DNA of 64,000 nt from an uncultured Acidovorax sp. Its GTDB lineage: Bacteria > Pseudomonadota > Gammaproteobacteria > Burkholderiales > Burkholderiaceae_C. The stretch is taken from NCBI GenBank assembly GCA_913774955.1, contig CAJYKV010000010.1, forward strand, positions 123,298 through 187,297, in the 5' to 3' direction. Both the position numbers and the translations under genes were made by a program. Below the pieces are notes generated by a model. The model was not told the DNA's origin, made no database searches, and saw only the letters and a program-made list of their open reading frames with translations. This document shows positions 19,335-30,482 of this stretch, one piece after another (the stretch's first letter is position 1; every line of letters begins with the position of its first letter).

Positions 19335-21068
19335 TCAGCGGGTCTTGCCGTCCTTCCAGGCCTGGAGCAGCTTGTCGTAGGCGATGGTTTCACCCTTCGG
19401 CTTCTCGTTGGCCAGCTTCTTCCAGGGGGCGTGCTCGTCGCTCAGCCACTTGGCGGGATCGCTCTTGGGGTTGAGCTTGGGCGCGCAGTGGGCCATGCCG
19501 GCGCGCTGCAGGCGGGCCATGACGTCGTCCATCTCGCCGGCCAGGCTGTCCATGGCGCCCTGCGGCGTCTTCTCGCCGGTCACGGCCTGGGCCACGTTCT
19601 TCCACCAGAGCTGCGCCAGCTTGGGGTAGTCGGGCACGTTGGTGCCGGTGGGCGACCAGGCCACGCGTGCCGGGCTGCGGTAGAACTCGACCAGCCCGCC
19701 CAGCTTCGGAGCCGCTTCGGTCATGGCCTTGGACTGGATGTCGGACTCGCGGATCGGCGTCAGGCCCACCAGCGTCTTCTTGAGCGACGTGGTCTTGGCG
19801 GTGACGAACTGGGCATAGAGCCAGGCGGCCGCCGTCTTGTTGGCGTCGTGGCCCTTGAAGAACGACCACGAACCCACGTCCTGGTAGCCGTTCTGCATGC
19901 CCTGCTTCCAGTACGGACCGTTGGGGCCGGGGGCCATGCGCCACTTGGGCGTGCCGTCGGCGTTCACGACCGGGAGGCCGGGCTTGACCATGTCGGCGGT
20001 GAAGGCGGTGTACCAGAAGATCTGCTGGGCGATCTGGCCCTGGGCCGGCACGGGACCGGATTCGGTGAAGGTCATGCCCAGGGCTTCCTTGGGCGCGTAC
20101 TTCTTCATCCAGTCCACGTACTTGGTGAGCGCGTACACCGCTGCCGGGGAGTTGGTGGCGCCGCCGCGCGCCACCGAGGCGCCCACGGGGGTGCACTTGT
20201 CGTCCGCCACGCGGATGCCCCATTCGTCGATCGGCAGGCCGTTGGGCGTGCCGATGTCGGCCGCGCCGGCCATGGAGAGCCAGGCATCGGTGAAGCGCCA
20301 GCCCAGCGACGGGTCCTTCTTGCCGTAGTCCATGTGGCCGTAGATGGGCTTGCCGTCGATGTTCTTCACGTCGTTGCTGAAGAACTCGGCGATGTCCTCG
20401 TAGGCGCTCCAGTTCTGCGGCACGCCCAGGTCGTAGCCGTACTTGGCCTTGAACTTGTCCTTCAGGTCCTGGCGGGCGAACAGGTCGGCGCGGAACCAGT
20501 AGAGGTTGGCGAACTGCTGGTCGGGCAGCTGGTAGAGCTTGCCGTCGGGCGCGGTGGTGAACTTGATGCCGATGAAGTCCTTGAGGTCCAGCCCGGGGTT
20601 GGTCCACTCCTTGCCGTCGCCCGCCATGTAGTCGGTCAGGCTCATCATCTTGCCGTAGCGGTAGTGCGTGCCGATCAGGTCGGAGTCCGAGATCCAGCCG
20701 TCGTAGATCGACTTGCCGGACTGCATCGAGGTCTGCAGCTTCTCGACCACGTCGCCTTCCTGGATGAGGTCGTGCTTGACGGTGATGCCGGTGATTTCCG
20801 AGAACGCCTTGGCGAGCGTCTTGGATTCGTATTCGTGCGTGGTGATGGTTTCGGAGACGACCGAGATTTCCTTCACGCCCTTGGCCTGCAGCTTCTTGGC
20901 GGCTTCGATGAACCACTTCATCTCGGCCATCTGCTGGTCCTTGCTGAGCGTGGACGGCTGGAATTCGCTGTCCACCCACTTCTTGGCCTCCGCCTCGCCG
21001 GCCCATGCGGCCTGCCCGATCACCAGGGCCGTGGCGGCAAACGCCAGGGCGGTCAAACGCATCTTCAT
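19335..21068 (-). CDS. glpV: Glycerol ABC transporter, periplasmic binding protein
   Basis: A 577-aa extracellular solute-binding protein with a signal peptide (KMRLTALAFAATALVIGQAAWAG). It matches the GlpV type of the glpSTPQUV glycerol importer described in Rhizobium. The start ATG 21066-21068 has a perfect AAGGAG site; the longer frame adds 27 non-family residues. The operon order here is glpS-glpT-glpP-glpQ-glpU-glpV, followed by glpD, with glpR and glpK divergent. Confidence 0.9.
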   Translation of the reverse strand: MKMRLTALAFAATALVIGQAAWAGEAEAKKWVDSEFQPSTLSKDQQMAEMKWFIEAAKKLQAKGVKEISVVSETITTHEYESKTLAKAFSEITGITVKHDLIQEGDVVEKLQTSMQSGKSIYDGWISDSDLIGTHYRYGKMMSLTDYMAGDGKEWTNPGLDLKDFIGIKFTTAPDGKLYQLPDQQFANLYWFRADLFARQDLKDKFKAKYGYDLGVPQNWSAYEDIAEFFSNDVKNIDGKPIYGHMDYGKKDPSLGWRFTDAWLSMAGAADIGTPNGLPIDEWGIRVADDKCTPVGASVARGGATNSPAAVYALTKYVDWMKKYAPKEALGMTFTESGPVPAQGQIAQQIFWYTAFTADMVKPGLPVVNADGTPKWRMAPGPNGPYWKQGMQNGYQDVGSWSFFKGHDANKTAAAWLYAQFVTAKTTSLKKTLVGLTPIRESDIQSKAMTEAAPKLGGLVEFYRSPARVAWSPTGTNVPDYPKLAQLWWKNVAQAVTGEKTPQGAMDSLAGEMDDVMARLQRAGMAHCAPKLNPKSDPAKWLSDEHAPWKKLANEKPKGETIAYDKLLQAWKDGKTR

Positions 21069-21155
21069 GACTGTCTCCTTGTTAGGTGTGTCCCCTGCTG
21101 CCATTGCGATCGGCCGCCGGCCCCGGGGAACGGGGGGCCGCGCGGCCATGAAAAT

Positions 21156-21464
21156 TCAGCCCTTGCGCAGGATGAGCGCGAGCAGAAGCATGGACGCCAC
21201 GAAGCTGATCCAGATGGAGGGCTCCTGCTCCAGCTTCATCCATTCCGCGATGCGGCCCGACAGGCCGACGAAGGCGAGGTTGACGTATGCCGCGGACAGG
21301 AGGCCGATGAAGAGCCGGTCGCCGCGCGTGGTGGTGATGGGCAGGAAGCCCTTGCGCAAGGTGGTGGGGGATCGGATCTCCCACACGGTCATGCCCGCGA
21401 GCATGAGGACGATGCAGATGAAGAACACGGCCACGGGCGTGGTCCAGGCCATCCAGTCAAACAT
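21156..21464 (-). CDS. glpU: Small membrane protein of glycerol transporter operon (DUF2160, GlpU)
   Basis: A 102-aa protein with three likely membrane segments (about residues 8-28, 50-70 and 82-99) and a short polar loop RSPTTLRKGFLPITTTRGDR. It fits DUF2160, found between the permease and binding-protein genes of glycerol ABC operons. No biochemical role is established; it may assist transporter assembly. Confidence 0.85.
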   Translation of the reverse strand: MFDWMAWTTPVAVFFICIVLMLAGMTVWEIRSPTTLRKGFLPITTTRGDRLFIGLLSAAYVNLAFVGLSGRIAEWMKLEQEPSIWISFVASMLLLALILRKG

Positions 21465-21476
21465 GGCTTATTCCTT

Positions 21477-22281
21477 TCAGACGCGTCCCATCGCGAATCC
21501 CTTCGCGATGTAGTGCCGCACGAACCAGATCACGATGGCGCCGGGCACGATGGTGAGCACGCCGGCGGCGGCGAGCGTGGCCCAGTCCATGCCCGAGGCG
21601 CTGACGGTGCGCGTCATGGTGGCGACGATGGGCTTGGCGTTCACGCTGGTGAGCGTGCGGGCCAGCAGCAGCTCCACCCAGCTGAACATGAAGCAGAAGA
21701 ACGCGGCCACGCCCACGCCGGCCTTGATGAGCGGCAGGAAGATGGTGAGGAAGAAGCGCGGGAAGCTGTAGCCGTCGATGTAGGCGGTTTCGTCGATCTC
21801 GCGCGGGATGCCGCTCATGAAGCCTTCCAGGATCCAGACCGCGAGCGGCACGTTGAACAGCAGGTGGGCGAGCGCGACGGCCAGGTGCGTGTCCATCAGC
21901 CCCACGGTGGTGTAGAGCTGGAAGAACGGCAGCAGGAACACCGCAGGCGGGGTCATGCGGTTGGTGAGCAGCCAGAAGAAGACGTGCTTGTCGCCCAGGA
22001 ACTGGTAGCGCGAGAACGCGTAGGCCGCCGGCAGCGCCACGGTGAGCGAGATCACCATGTTGATGGCGACGTAGATCAGGCTGTTGACGTAGCCCGAATA
22101 CCAGGACTCGTCGGTGAAGATGGTCCGGTAGTTGTCCCAGGTGAAATGCGTGGGCCAGAAGGAGAAGGTCGAGAGGATCTCGGAGTTCGTCTTGAAGCTC
22201 ATGTTCACCATCCAGTAGATGGGCAGGAGCGCGAAGACGAGGTAGGCGATCAGGAACAGGGTGCGCTTGCGGAAGCGGTTC

Positions 22282-22289
<8 letters not shown>
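21477..22289 (-). CDS. glpQ: Glycerol ABC transporter permease 2
   Basis: A 270-aa MalG-type permease with six membrane segments. The EAA-like coupling loop reads EIDETAYIDGYSFPRFFLTIFLPLIKAG near residue 165, where it contacts the ATPases. It overlaps glpP by eight bases, supporting coupled translation. Confidence 0.9.
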
Positions 22290-24248
<1,959 letters not shown>

Positions 24249-24249
24249 G

Positions 24250-25329
24250 TCAGCGCCCTCCCCGGCGCGCCGGAGCGCGCAGCAAGGCGCCGTCGGCGCC
24301 GAAGACGTAGGCGTCGCCGGGCTGCAGGTGCAGCGTCAGGGCGGAGCCGAGGGCGAAATCGTGCACGCCGGTGAACTGGGCGACCAGTTCGCCCCAGGGC
24401 GTGTGCGCATGCACGAAGGTGTCGGAGCCGGCGATTTCCGCGAGCTCCACCGTGCCGGGCACGGAGACGTCGCCCGGGCGCGCGGTGAGCCGCAGGGCGC
24501 TGGCCCGCACGCCGACGGTGAGCCCGGAGGCCGCGCCGGCCGGAAGCGGCTCGGGCAGGGGGAACACGTCGCGGCCCGCCACGCGCACGCCGCCCGCCAC
24601 GGTCTCGGCCGGCAACAGGTTCATGGGCGGATCGCTGAAGGCGCGCGCCACGCGCAGCGATGCGGGGGCATGGAACACGTCGGCGGTGGGGCCGTACTGC
24701 AGCAGCTCGCCCTCGTGCAGCACCGCGGTGTGGCCGCCGAGCAGCAGGGCCTCGCCGGGCTCGGTGGTGGCGTAGACGACGGTGGAGTCGCCCGCGGCGA
24801 AGAGCTGGGTGAGTTCGTCGCGCAGTTCCTCGCGCAGCTTGTAGTCGAGGTTGACGAGAGGCTCGTCCAGCAGCATGAGCGGCGCGCCCTTGGCCAGGGC
24901 GCGCGCCAGGGCGACGCGCTGCTGCTGCCCGCCGGAGAGTTCCGACGGATGGCGGTTCAGGAACATGTCGATGTGCAGCCGCTCGGCCAGGGCGCGCACG
25001 CGCTCCTGCACGTTCTTGTCGCCCCGCAGCCTGAGCGGCGAGGCGATGTTGTCGGCCACGGTCATCGAGGGATAGTTGATGAACTGCTGGTAGACCATGG
25101 CGACGTTGCGCTCGCGCACGGGCATGCCCGTGACGTCCCTGCCGTCCACCCGCACCCGCCCTTCGGTGGGCGCATCGAGCCCGGCCATGATGCGCATGAG
25201 GCTGGTCTTGCCCGCCTGGGTGGCCCCCAGCAGCACCGTGACGGCGCCCGGCTGGAGCGCCATGTCCATGCCGTGGAGCCAGGTTTGCGCACCGGCCGTC
25301 TTGCCGATGCGCTCGAGTACCAGCTGCAT
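24250..25329 (-). CDS. glpS: Glycerol ABC transporter ATPase lacking the switch histidine
   Basis: A 359-aa MalK-type ATPase. Walker A is GATQAGKTS (35-43), the signature is canonical LSGGQQQRVALARAL (131-145), and Walker B is LMLLDEP. Where the switch His is expected the sequence reads VVYATTEP, so Thr (about residue 189) replaces it. The ATG at 25327-25329 is used; the 33 codons before it lie in the regulatory region. First gene of the transporter operon, divergent from glpR. Confidence 0.92.
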   Translation of the reverse strand: MQLVLERIGKTAGAQTWLHGMDMALQPGAVTVLLGATQAGKTSLMRIMAGLDAPTEGRVRVDGRDVTGMPVRERNVAMVYQQFINYPSMTVADNIASPLRLRGDKNVQERVRALAERLHIDMFLNRHPSELSGGQQQRVALARALAKGAPLMLLDEPLVNLDYKLREELRDELTQLFAAGDSTVVYATTEPGEALLLGGHTAVLHEGELLQYGPTADVFHAPASLRVARAFSDPPMNLLPAETVAGGVRVAGRDVFPLPEPLPAGAASGLTVGVRASALRLTARPGDVSVPGTVELAEIAGSDTFVHAHTPWGELVAQFTGVHDFALGSALTLHLQPGDAYVFGADGALLRAPARRGGR

Positions 25330-25549
25330 CCCCGCACCTTTCCCGTTGTTTTGGTCCGCAGGGCGTGCCTGCGCGGTTTTTACCGGAACGCGCATCTTTG
25401 GCGACGCATGCGTTTCGGTTGTGTTCATTTTTGTTCTTTTGGATTCGCTTTGCCTCCAGGTTTACCCTCGGTTTTTTCTTTTTCGTTCGTTTTAAAGTCG
25501 GGCCTCTGCCGTACCGAACCTTTTCCACCGACGGCCACCCTACCCCCGC
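25330..25549. promoter_or_regulatory. Divergent glpS/glpR regulatory region with candidate GlpR repeats
   Basis: This 220-base gap is markedly T-rich on the plus strand compared with its surroundings. It holds repeated TTCGTT/TTCATT/TTCTT elements: 25413-25440 (tttcggttgtgttcattt and on) and 25481-25493 (tttcgttcgtttt). DeoR-family regulators often bind such short direct repeats, so these are candidate GlpR operators controlling both directions. I could not place a confident -35/-10 pair. Confidence 0.5.
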
Positions 25550-26314
25550 GTGAACAACAATCCCCGACAGCTCCTGCTCCTTGAAGAAGTCCGCGCCCGC
25601 CGCACGGCCACCGTCGAACAGCTCGCGGACACCCTGGGCGTGACGCTGCAGACCGTGCGCCGCGACATCCAGAAACTGGCCGACGGCGGATTGCTGATGC
25701 GCTTCCACGGCGGTGTGCGGGTGCCCAGCTCCACCACGGAGAACCTGGGCCACACCCAGCGCGAGACGCTGCATGCCGAGGGCAAGGCGCGCATCGCCCG
25801 CGCCGTGGCCCGGGCGGTGCCGCACAACTGCTCGCTGATCCTGAACATCGGCACCACCACCGAGGCGATCGCGCGGGCGCTGCTGCACCACCGCGGGCTG
25901 CGCGTGATCACGAACAACCTCAACGTGGCGGCGATCCTGGCGGACAACCCGGACTGCGAGGTGATCGTGGCGGGCGGCGTGGTGCGCGCGCGCGACCGCG
26001 GCATCGTGGGCGAGGCGGCGGTGGACTTCATCCGCCAGTTCAAGGTGGACATCGCGCTCATCGGCATCTCGGGCATCGAGCCGGACGGTTCGCTGCGCGA
26101 CTTCGACCTGCGCGAGGTGAAGGTGGCGCAGACCATCATCGCCCAGTCCCGCGAGGTGTGGCTGGCCACGGACCACAGCAAGTTCGACCGGCAGGCCATG
26201 GTGCAGGTCGCCACCCTGGGGCAGATCGACCGCCTGTTCACCGACGCCGCGCCGCCGGAGCCCTTCCCGGCGCTTTTGCGCGACGCGGGCGTGGAGCTCG
26301 ACGTGGCGGAGTGA
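25550..26314 (+). CDS. glpR: DeoR-family glycerol regulon repressor
   Basis: A 254-aa regulator: N-terminal winged HTH ([27 protein letters not shown], about residues 17-42) and a sugar-phosphate sensor domain with [13 protein letters not shown] and [15 protein letters not shown]. Glycerol-3-phosphate is the expected inducer. The start is GTG 25550. It is divergent from glpS and lies 71 bases before glpK, so it probably represses both sides. Confidence 0.92.
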   Translation: MNNNPRQLLLLEEVRARRTATVEQLADTLGVTLQTVRRDIQKLADGGLLMRFHGGVRVPSSTTENLGHTQRETLHAEGKARIARAVARAVPHNCSLILNIGTTTEAIARALLHHRGLRVITNNLNVAAILADNPDCEVIVAGGVVRARDRGIVGEAAVDFIRQFKVDIALIGISGIEPDGSLRDFDLREVKVAQTIIAQSREVWLATDHSKFDRQAMVQVATLGQIDRLFTDAAPPEPFPALLRDAGVELDVAE

Positions 26315-26385
26315 GCGCCCCCGCGCCGCCGCGCTGCGCCTCCCGCCCTTTGTTATCTTCCAACACCGCATTTCCTGGATCCGCC

Positions 26386-27906
26386 ATGACCTATCTGCTC
26401 GCCCTCGACCAAGGCACCTCCAGCTCGCGCAGCATCGTGTTCGACGAGCGCGGACACATCGTCGCGCAGGCCCAGCAGGAGCTGCCGCAGATCTACCCGC
26501 AGCCCGGCTGGGTGGAGCACGACCCGATGGAGATCTGGCGCACGCAGCTGGCCACGGCGCGGCAGGCGCTCGCGCAGGCGAAGATCGGCCCGGCCGACGT
26601 GAGGGCGCTGGGCATCACCAACCAGCGCGAAACCACGGTGCTGTGGAACCGCCGCACCGGGCAGCCCGTGCACCACGCCATCGTCTGGCAGGACCGGCGC
26701 GCCGAGCCGCTCTGCGCCGAGCTGCGCGAGCAGGGCCATGAGCCGATGATCCAGGAGCGCACGGGGCTGCGCATCGACGCCTATTTCTCGGCGACCAAGC
26801 TGCGCTGGCTGCTGGACCACGTGCCCGGCGCGCGCGCGGCGGCGGAGGCGGGCGAGCTCGCCTTCGGCACGGTGGACAGCTGGCTCATCTGGCAACTGAC
26901 GGGCGGCAAGGTGCACGTGACCGACGTGAGCAATGCCTCGCGCACGATGCTGTTCGACGTGCACACCAATGACTGGGACGACGACCTGCTGGCGCTGCTG
27001 CGCATTCCGCGCGCGCTGCTGCCGCGCGTGCAGCCGTCGGCGAGCGACTTCGGGGCCACCGACGCGGCGCTGCTGGGCGGGGCCATCCCGATCGGCGGCG
27101 TGGCGGGCGACCAGCAGAGCGCGCTGTTCGGCCAGGCGTGCTTCAGTGCCGGCATGGCCAAGAACACCTATGGCACGGGCTGCTTCATGCTGATGCACAC
27201 GGGGGGCAACTTCCAGACCTCGCGCAACGGGCTGCTGACGACGAGCGCGGCGCAGATCGCGCCCCCGTCGGGAACCGCCGGTGCGCCGGCGGGGGTGCAG
27301 TACGCGATGGAAGGCAGCGTGTTCGTGGGCGGCGCGGTGGTGCAGTGGCTGCGCGACGGCCTGCGCGCGATCTCGTCGAGCAACGAGGTGCAGTCGCTGG
27401 CCGAGAGCGTGCCGGATTCGGGCGGCGTGATGATGGTGCCGGCCTTCACCGGCCTGGGTGCGCCCTACTGGAAGCCCGACGCGCGCGGCACGATCACCGG
27501 GCTGACGCGCGGCACGACCATCGCCCACATCGCGCGCGCGTCGCTGGAGAGCATCGCCTACCAGAGCGCGGCGCTGCTGCAGGCGATGAGCCGCGACGCC
27601 GTGGCGGCCGGCGGCGCGCCCGTGAGCGAGCTGCGGGTGGACGGCGGCGCCTGCGTGAACGACCTGCTGATGCAGTTCCAGGCCGACCTGCTGGGCATTC
27701 CCGTGGTGCGGCCGGCGGTGATCGAGACCACGGCGCTGGGCGCGGCCTACCTGGCCGGGCTCTCGAGCGGCGTCTATGCCGGGACCGAGGCGCTGTCCTC
27801 GCTCTGGCGCGCCGAACGGCGCTTCCTGCCCACGCTCAGCTCCCACCGCGCGCAGGAATGCATGGCCCGCTGGGAGCATGCGGTGCGGCAGGCGTCGCTG
27901 GACTGA
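26386..27906 (+). CDS. glpK: Glycerol kinase
   Basis: A 506-aa FGGY kinase that phosphorylates glycerol to glycerol-3-phosphate. The N-terminal motif [20 protein letters not shown], the substrate-site residues [14 protein letters not shown] and WQDRR, and the second FGGY signature ([21 protein letters not shown]) are all present. ATG 26386 is chosen as it aligns with the family; no long N-terminal extension is needed. It completes the pathway with the ABC importer and GlpD. Confidence 0.97.
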   Translation: MTYLLALDQGTSSSRSIVFDERGHIVAQAQQELPQIYPQPGWVEHDPMEIWRTQLATARQALAQAKIGPADVRALGITNQRETTVLWNRRTGQPVHHAIVWQDRRAEPLCAELREQGHEPMIQERTGLRIDAYFSATKLRWLLDHVPGARAAAEAGELAFGTVDSWLIWQLTGGKVHVTDVSNASRTMLFDVHTNDWDDDLLALLRIPRALLPRVQPSASDFGATDAALLGGAIPIGGVAGDQQSALFGQACFSAGMAKNTYGTGCFMLMHTGGNFQTSRNGLLTTSAAQIAPPSGTAGAPAGVQYAMEGSVFVGGAVVQWLRDGLRAISSSNEVQSLAESVPDSGGVMMVPAFTGLGAPYWKPDARGTITGLTRGTTIAHIARASLESIAYQSAALLQAMSRDAVAAGGAPVSELRVDGGACVNDLLMQFQADLLGIPVVRPAVIETTALGAAYLAGLSSGVYAGTEALSSLWRAERRFLPTLSSHRAQECMARWEHAVRQASLD

Positions 27907-27943
27907 CATCGCGCCCGGGCCGCCCCCTCCCGGCCCTGCTTTC

Positions 27944-27968
27944 TTCCGTTTTCATGGCATTGCTTCGC
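27944..27968 (+). promoter_or_regulatory. Weak PIP-box-like element before the repeat protein
   Basis: TTCCG (27944-27948) and TTCGC (27964-27968) are separated by exactly 15 bases. The first half differs from TTCGB at the fourth base. GATGAT begins 31 bases downstream (28000-28005), a reasonable -10 but not a strict YANNNT. If real, it would place the 28,124-30,352 gene in the HrpX regulon. Evidence is modest. Confidence 0.3.
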
Positions 27969-28123
27969 AGCTTCCCGGCCCTGCGCGCCTGCGGCTTTCG
28001 ATGATCGGGAGCGGTAGCCTTCCACTATCACTCTCCGGCTCGGCCCCCGAGACCGCATCCTCCACCACTGGCAGAGGGGATAGGCCTGGAAATCCGTCTC
28101 CGCTGTCTGACGAAAGCAGACCC

Positions 28124-30352
28124 ATGAGCACGATGGTCAATGGCTATTCAGCCGCAATCAGTACCGGCATCGGCCCGGCGCGGACCGACAGCAGCAGCAG
28201 CAGCACCGGCGACACGGCCGGACGCACGCGGCAGGCCGCGGCGGCGCTGGGGCAGTACATGCAGCAGCGCGGCATCGACACCGTGACGCCGAACCAGCTG
28301 TCGCAGCTGGCACGCAACACATCGGGCGACACGCCGGGCAATGTGTCGGACGCAGCATCCTTCCTGCTGCGCAACCCCGACGTCTACGCCCTGCTGGAAA
28401 CGCACGACGTGCCCGGGCGCGACGGCATCTCCGGCGCGTCGAACCTCGGCTTCGCCGCGCGCGGGGGCTACGACGCCCAGTTGCAGGACTCGGCACCGGC
28501 ATCCGCCCCGGCCGTCACCGAGCAGGACGCCCGCAGCGCCATCGCCGCCTTCCGGCAGCAGAACCCCGCTGCGAGCATCGATCCCAACACGCTCTACCAG
28601 CTGGCCATGCGCCCGAACAGCGACACCGCGCCGGCGACTTCGGCTGCGGCCAAGTTCCTGCTGACGAACCCGGACGTGCTCGACAAGATCAACGCGCCGG
28701 CTTCGGATGCATCGACCACCACCGCGCCCGCGCCAGCCAACACGGCCACCACCGACTCCATTGCCCCCGCAACGACGTCCACTCCCACTTCCGCAGTTGC
28801 GATCACTCCCGCTGCAGCGATCACCCCCAGTCCCGCTCCCGCCGTCACCCCGGCCGCGTCGGCACCGAAAGGTCCGGAGCAGAGCGCCATGCAGCAGCCC
28901 CTGGGCGTCGCCGCCCCGAAGCCGGCGGCTGCCGACGGAACGCCCACCAGCGGCACGCAGGCGCTGGATGGGCAGCGCGCCGCACGCATCCTGGCTGACC
29001 ACATGCTGCACGGGGCCGGCGGCGCATCGGGTGCTTCCGGTGTTTCGGGTATCGGCAGCATGTCCGCCGGCACGGCGGCGTCCCCCGCTCCCTCGGTCAT
29101 GACGGTGGATCAGCTCTACCGCCTCGCCGAGGGCGGAAAGGCCCCGCCGGAAGTGGCGGTCGCCGCGAAGTTCATGCTGCAGAACCCGGACATCTACCGG
29201 GCGATCGAAACCCACGACGTGCCCGGCGCCGACGGAAAATCCGCCGTAGGCAATCTGCAGGCCGCCGCGCGGGGCGAGGTGCCCGGCGTGCGCGGCAAGG
29301 CCTCCAGCGCCACGAAGAACATCCTGCAACTGCTGCAACTGCTGGTGCAGGCGTTGCGCGGCACGTCCGGCTCCGCGGGTGCGGCAGGCGCCTCCCAATC
29401 GCCGTCCACGGCGTCCGCGGCAGCACCCGCAGCGGCAGTTCCCGCCACCACGCCCACCGCCGCGCAGCCGCTCGATGCACGCAGCGAGGTGCCGGGAGTC
29501 GGCGGCGCCGCGTCCAGCAGCACCAGCAACCTGCTGCAGCAGTTGAAGGTGCTGCAGCAGTTGCTGCAAATCGTTTCGCAGCTGTTCAAGACGGCGGCGG
29601 CATCCCCGGCGAACCAGCCGCTGGACGGACAGAGCGCCGCGCGCGTGCTGGCCGACCACATGATTGCCGAGGCCGGCGGCGCGCGCGGGCTCCTGGGCCA
29701 GAACGCGCCGCTTTCAATCCCGCCACTGACGCCCGACCGCCTCTACCAGCTGGCCCAGGGGCAGGGCCCCGTGGCTGCGGCGGCCAAGTTCATGCTGCAG
29801 AATCCCGACGTCTACCGCGCCATCGAAACCCATGACGTGGCCGGCGCCGACGGCATCTCCGGCGTGGGCAACCTGCTGGCCGCCGCGCGCGGCGAAGTGC
29901 CGGGCGTGACCGGCAAGGCGGACCAGGCGCCGCAACAGCTGCAGCAGCTCCTGCAGGTACTGCGCGCTCTGCTCCCGCTGCTGCAGGCCACGTCGGGTGC
30001 GCAGGCGCCGCAGGGCAACCAGGCCAGCCAGGGCCCCACGCCCGATCGATCCACCGGCAACCGCTCCGTGCTGGATGTGCTGCAGCAGCTCCTGCAGGTG
30101 CTCAAGGGCTCCCAGAGCAGCCCGCGTTCCCAGTCCCCTGCACAGCCCCTGGACGGGCAGCACGCCGCAAGCATTCTGGCCGACTACATGATGCAGACGC
30201 GGCGCCAGGCCCTCACGCGGGATCCGATGTCGTCCGTGCGCGACCTGCTGGGCCAGGCAGCGGAGGGCATGCAAATCTTCGAGCAGCAGAACCGCATGAT
30301 GCAGATCGGGCTCCAGATGCGGCTCCTGCAGCTGAGCACCACGGTGGCGTGA
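28124..30352 (+). CDS. Repeat protein with HrpF/NolX-like motifs, candidate type III secreted protein
   Basis: A 742-aa protein, free of Cys and Trp, rich in Ala, Gln, Ser and Leu. It carries several copies of a module: LDGQ-A-x2-ILADHM, then LYQLA, then AAKFMLQNPDVYRAIETHDV, then GADGISGVGNL-x-AAARGEVPGV. Copies lie at about residues 37-117, 136-190 (short), 280-390 and 499-597, with a truncated one at 675-692. Between them are Leu/Gln-rich helices such as LLQLLQLLVQAL. The module recalls the N-terminal repeats of HrpF/PopF/NolX translocon proteins, and the composition is harpin-like. No signal peptide is seen. I chose ATG 28124 because upstream codons are not in keeping with the repeat protein; ATG 28133 is also possible. 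Stands alone, ends at a good terminator. Confidence 0.65.
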   Translation: MSTMVNGYSAAISTGIGPARTDSSSSSTGDTAGRTRQAAAALGQYMQQRGIDTVTPNQLSQLARNTSGDTPGNVSDAASFLLRNPDVYALLETHDVPGRDGISGASNLGFAARGGYDAQLQDSAPASAPAVTEQDARSAIAAFRQQNPAASIDPNTLYQLAMRPNSDTAPATSAAAKFLLTNPDVLDKINAPASDASTTTAPAPANTATTDSIAPATTSTPTSAVAITPAAAITPSPAPAVTPAASAPKGPEQSAMQQPLGVAAPKPAAADGTPTSGTQALDGQRAARILADHMLHGAGGASGASGVSGIGSMSAGTAASPAPSVMTVDQLYRLAEGGKAPPEVAVAAKFMLQNPDIYRAIETHDVPGADGKSAVGNLQAAARGEVPGVRGKASSATKNILQLLQLLVQALRGTSGSAGAAGASQSPSTASAAAPAAAVPATTPTAAQPLDARSEVPGVGGAASSSTSNLLQQLKVLQQLLQIVSQLFKTAAASPANQPLDGQSAARVLADHMIAEAGGARGLLGQNAPLSIPPLTPDRLYQLAQGQGPVAAAAKFMLQNPDVYRAIETHDVAGADGISGVGNLLAAARGEVPGVTGKADQAPQQLQQLLQVLRALLPLLQATSGAQAPQGNQASQGPTPDRSTGNRSVLDVLQQLLQVLKGSQSSPRSQSPAQPLDGQHAASILADYMMQTRRQALTRDPMSSVRDLLGQAAEGMQIFEQQNRMMQIGLQMRLLQLSTTVA
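28232..29914 (+). repeat. Degenerate ~80-110-residue protein-coding repeats
   Basis: Three well-preserved copies are at 28232-28474, 28961-29293 and 29618-29914; a short copy lies at about 28529-28693 and a truncated one near 30146-30199. The last two full copies are the most alike (AAKFMLQNPD[IV]YRAIETHDV in both). The D-x-D-G-like turn after ETHDV is kept in the copies at 28232, 28961 and 29618. The first copy is the most diverged (FLLRNPDVYALLETHDVPG). Confidence 0.85.
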
Positions 30353-30413
30353 TCCACGGGCCGCCCGGCCTCTGGGCCGGCGGCCCCGGGCACGCTACCA
30401 TCCGGCGCATCCG

Positions 30414-30446
30414 GTCCGCTGCGGCACGTCCGCCGCGGACTTTTTT
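30414..30446 (+). terminator. Rho-independent terminator after the repeat protein
   Basis: Arms gtccgctgcgg (30414-30424) and ccgccgcggac (30430-30440) pair with one mismatch around a 5-base loop and are followed by six T. It ends the transcript of the repeat protein 61 bases after its stop and isolates it from proC. Confidence 0.85.
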
Positions 30447-30482
30447 CTTCCTGCGAGCGCCTTCGCCAACCTACCGCATGCC

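Noticed and set aside
27964..28001. TTCGC and TTCGA before the repeat protein as a PIP box
   Set aside because: They are 28 bases apart. The TTCCG/TTCGC pair at 15 bases is the better, though still weak, candidate.
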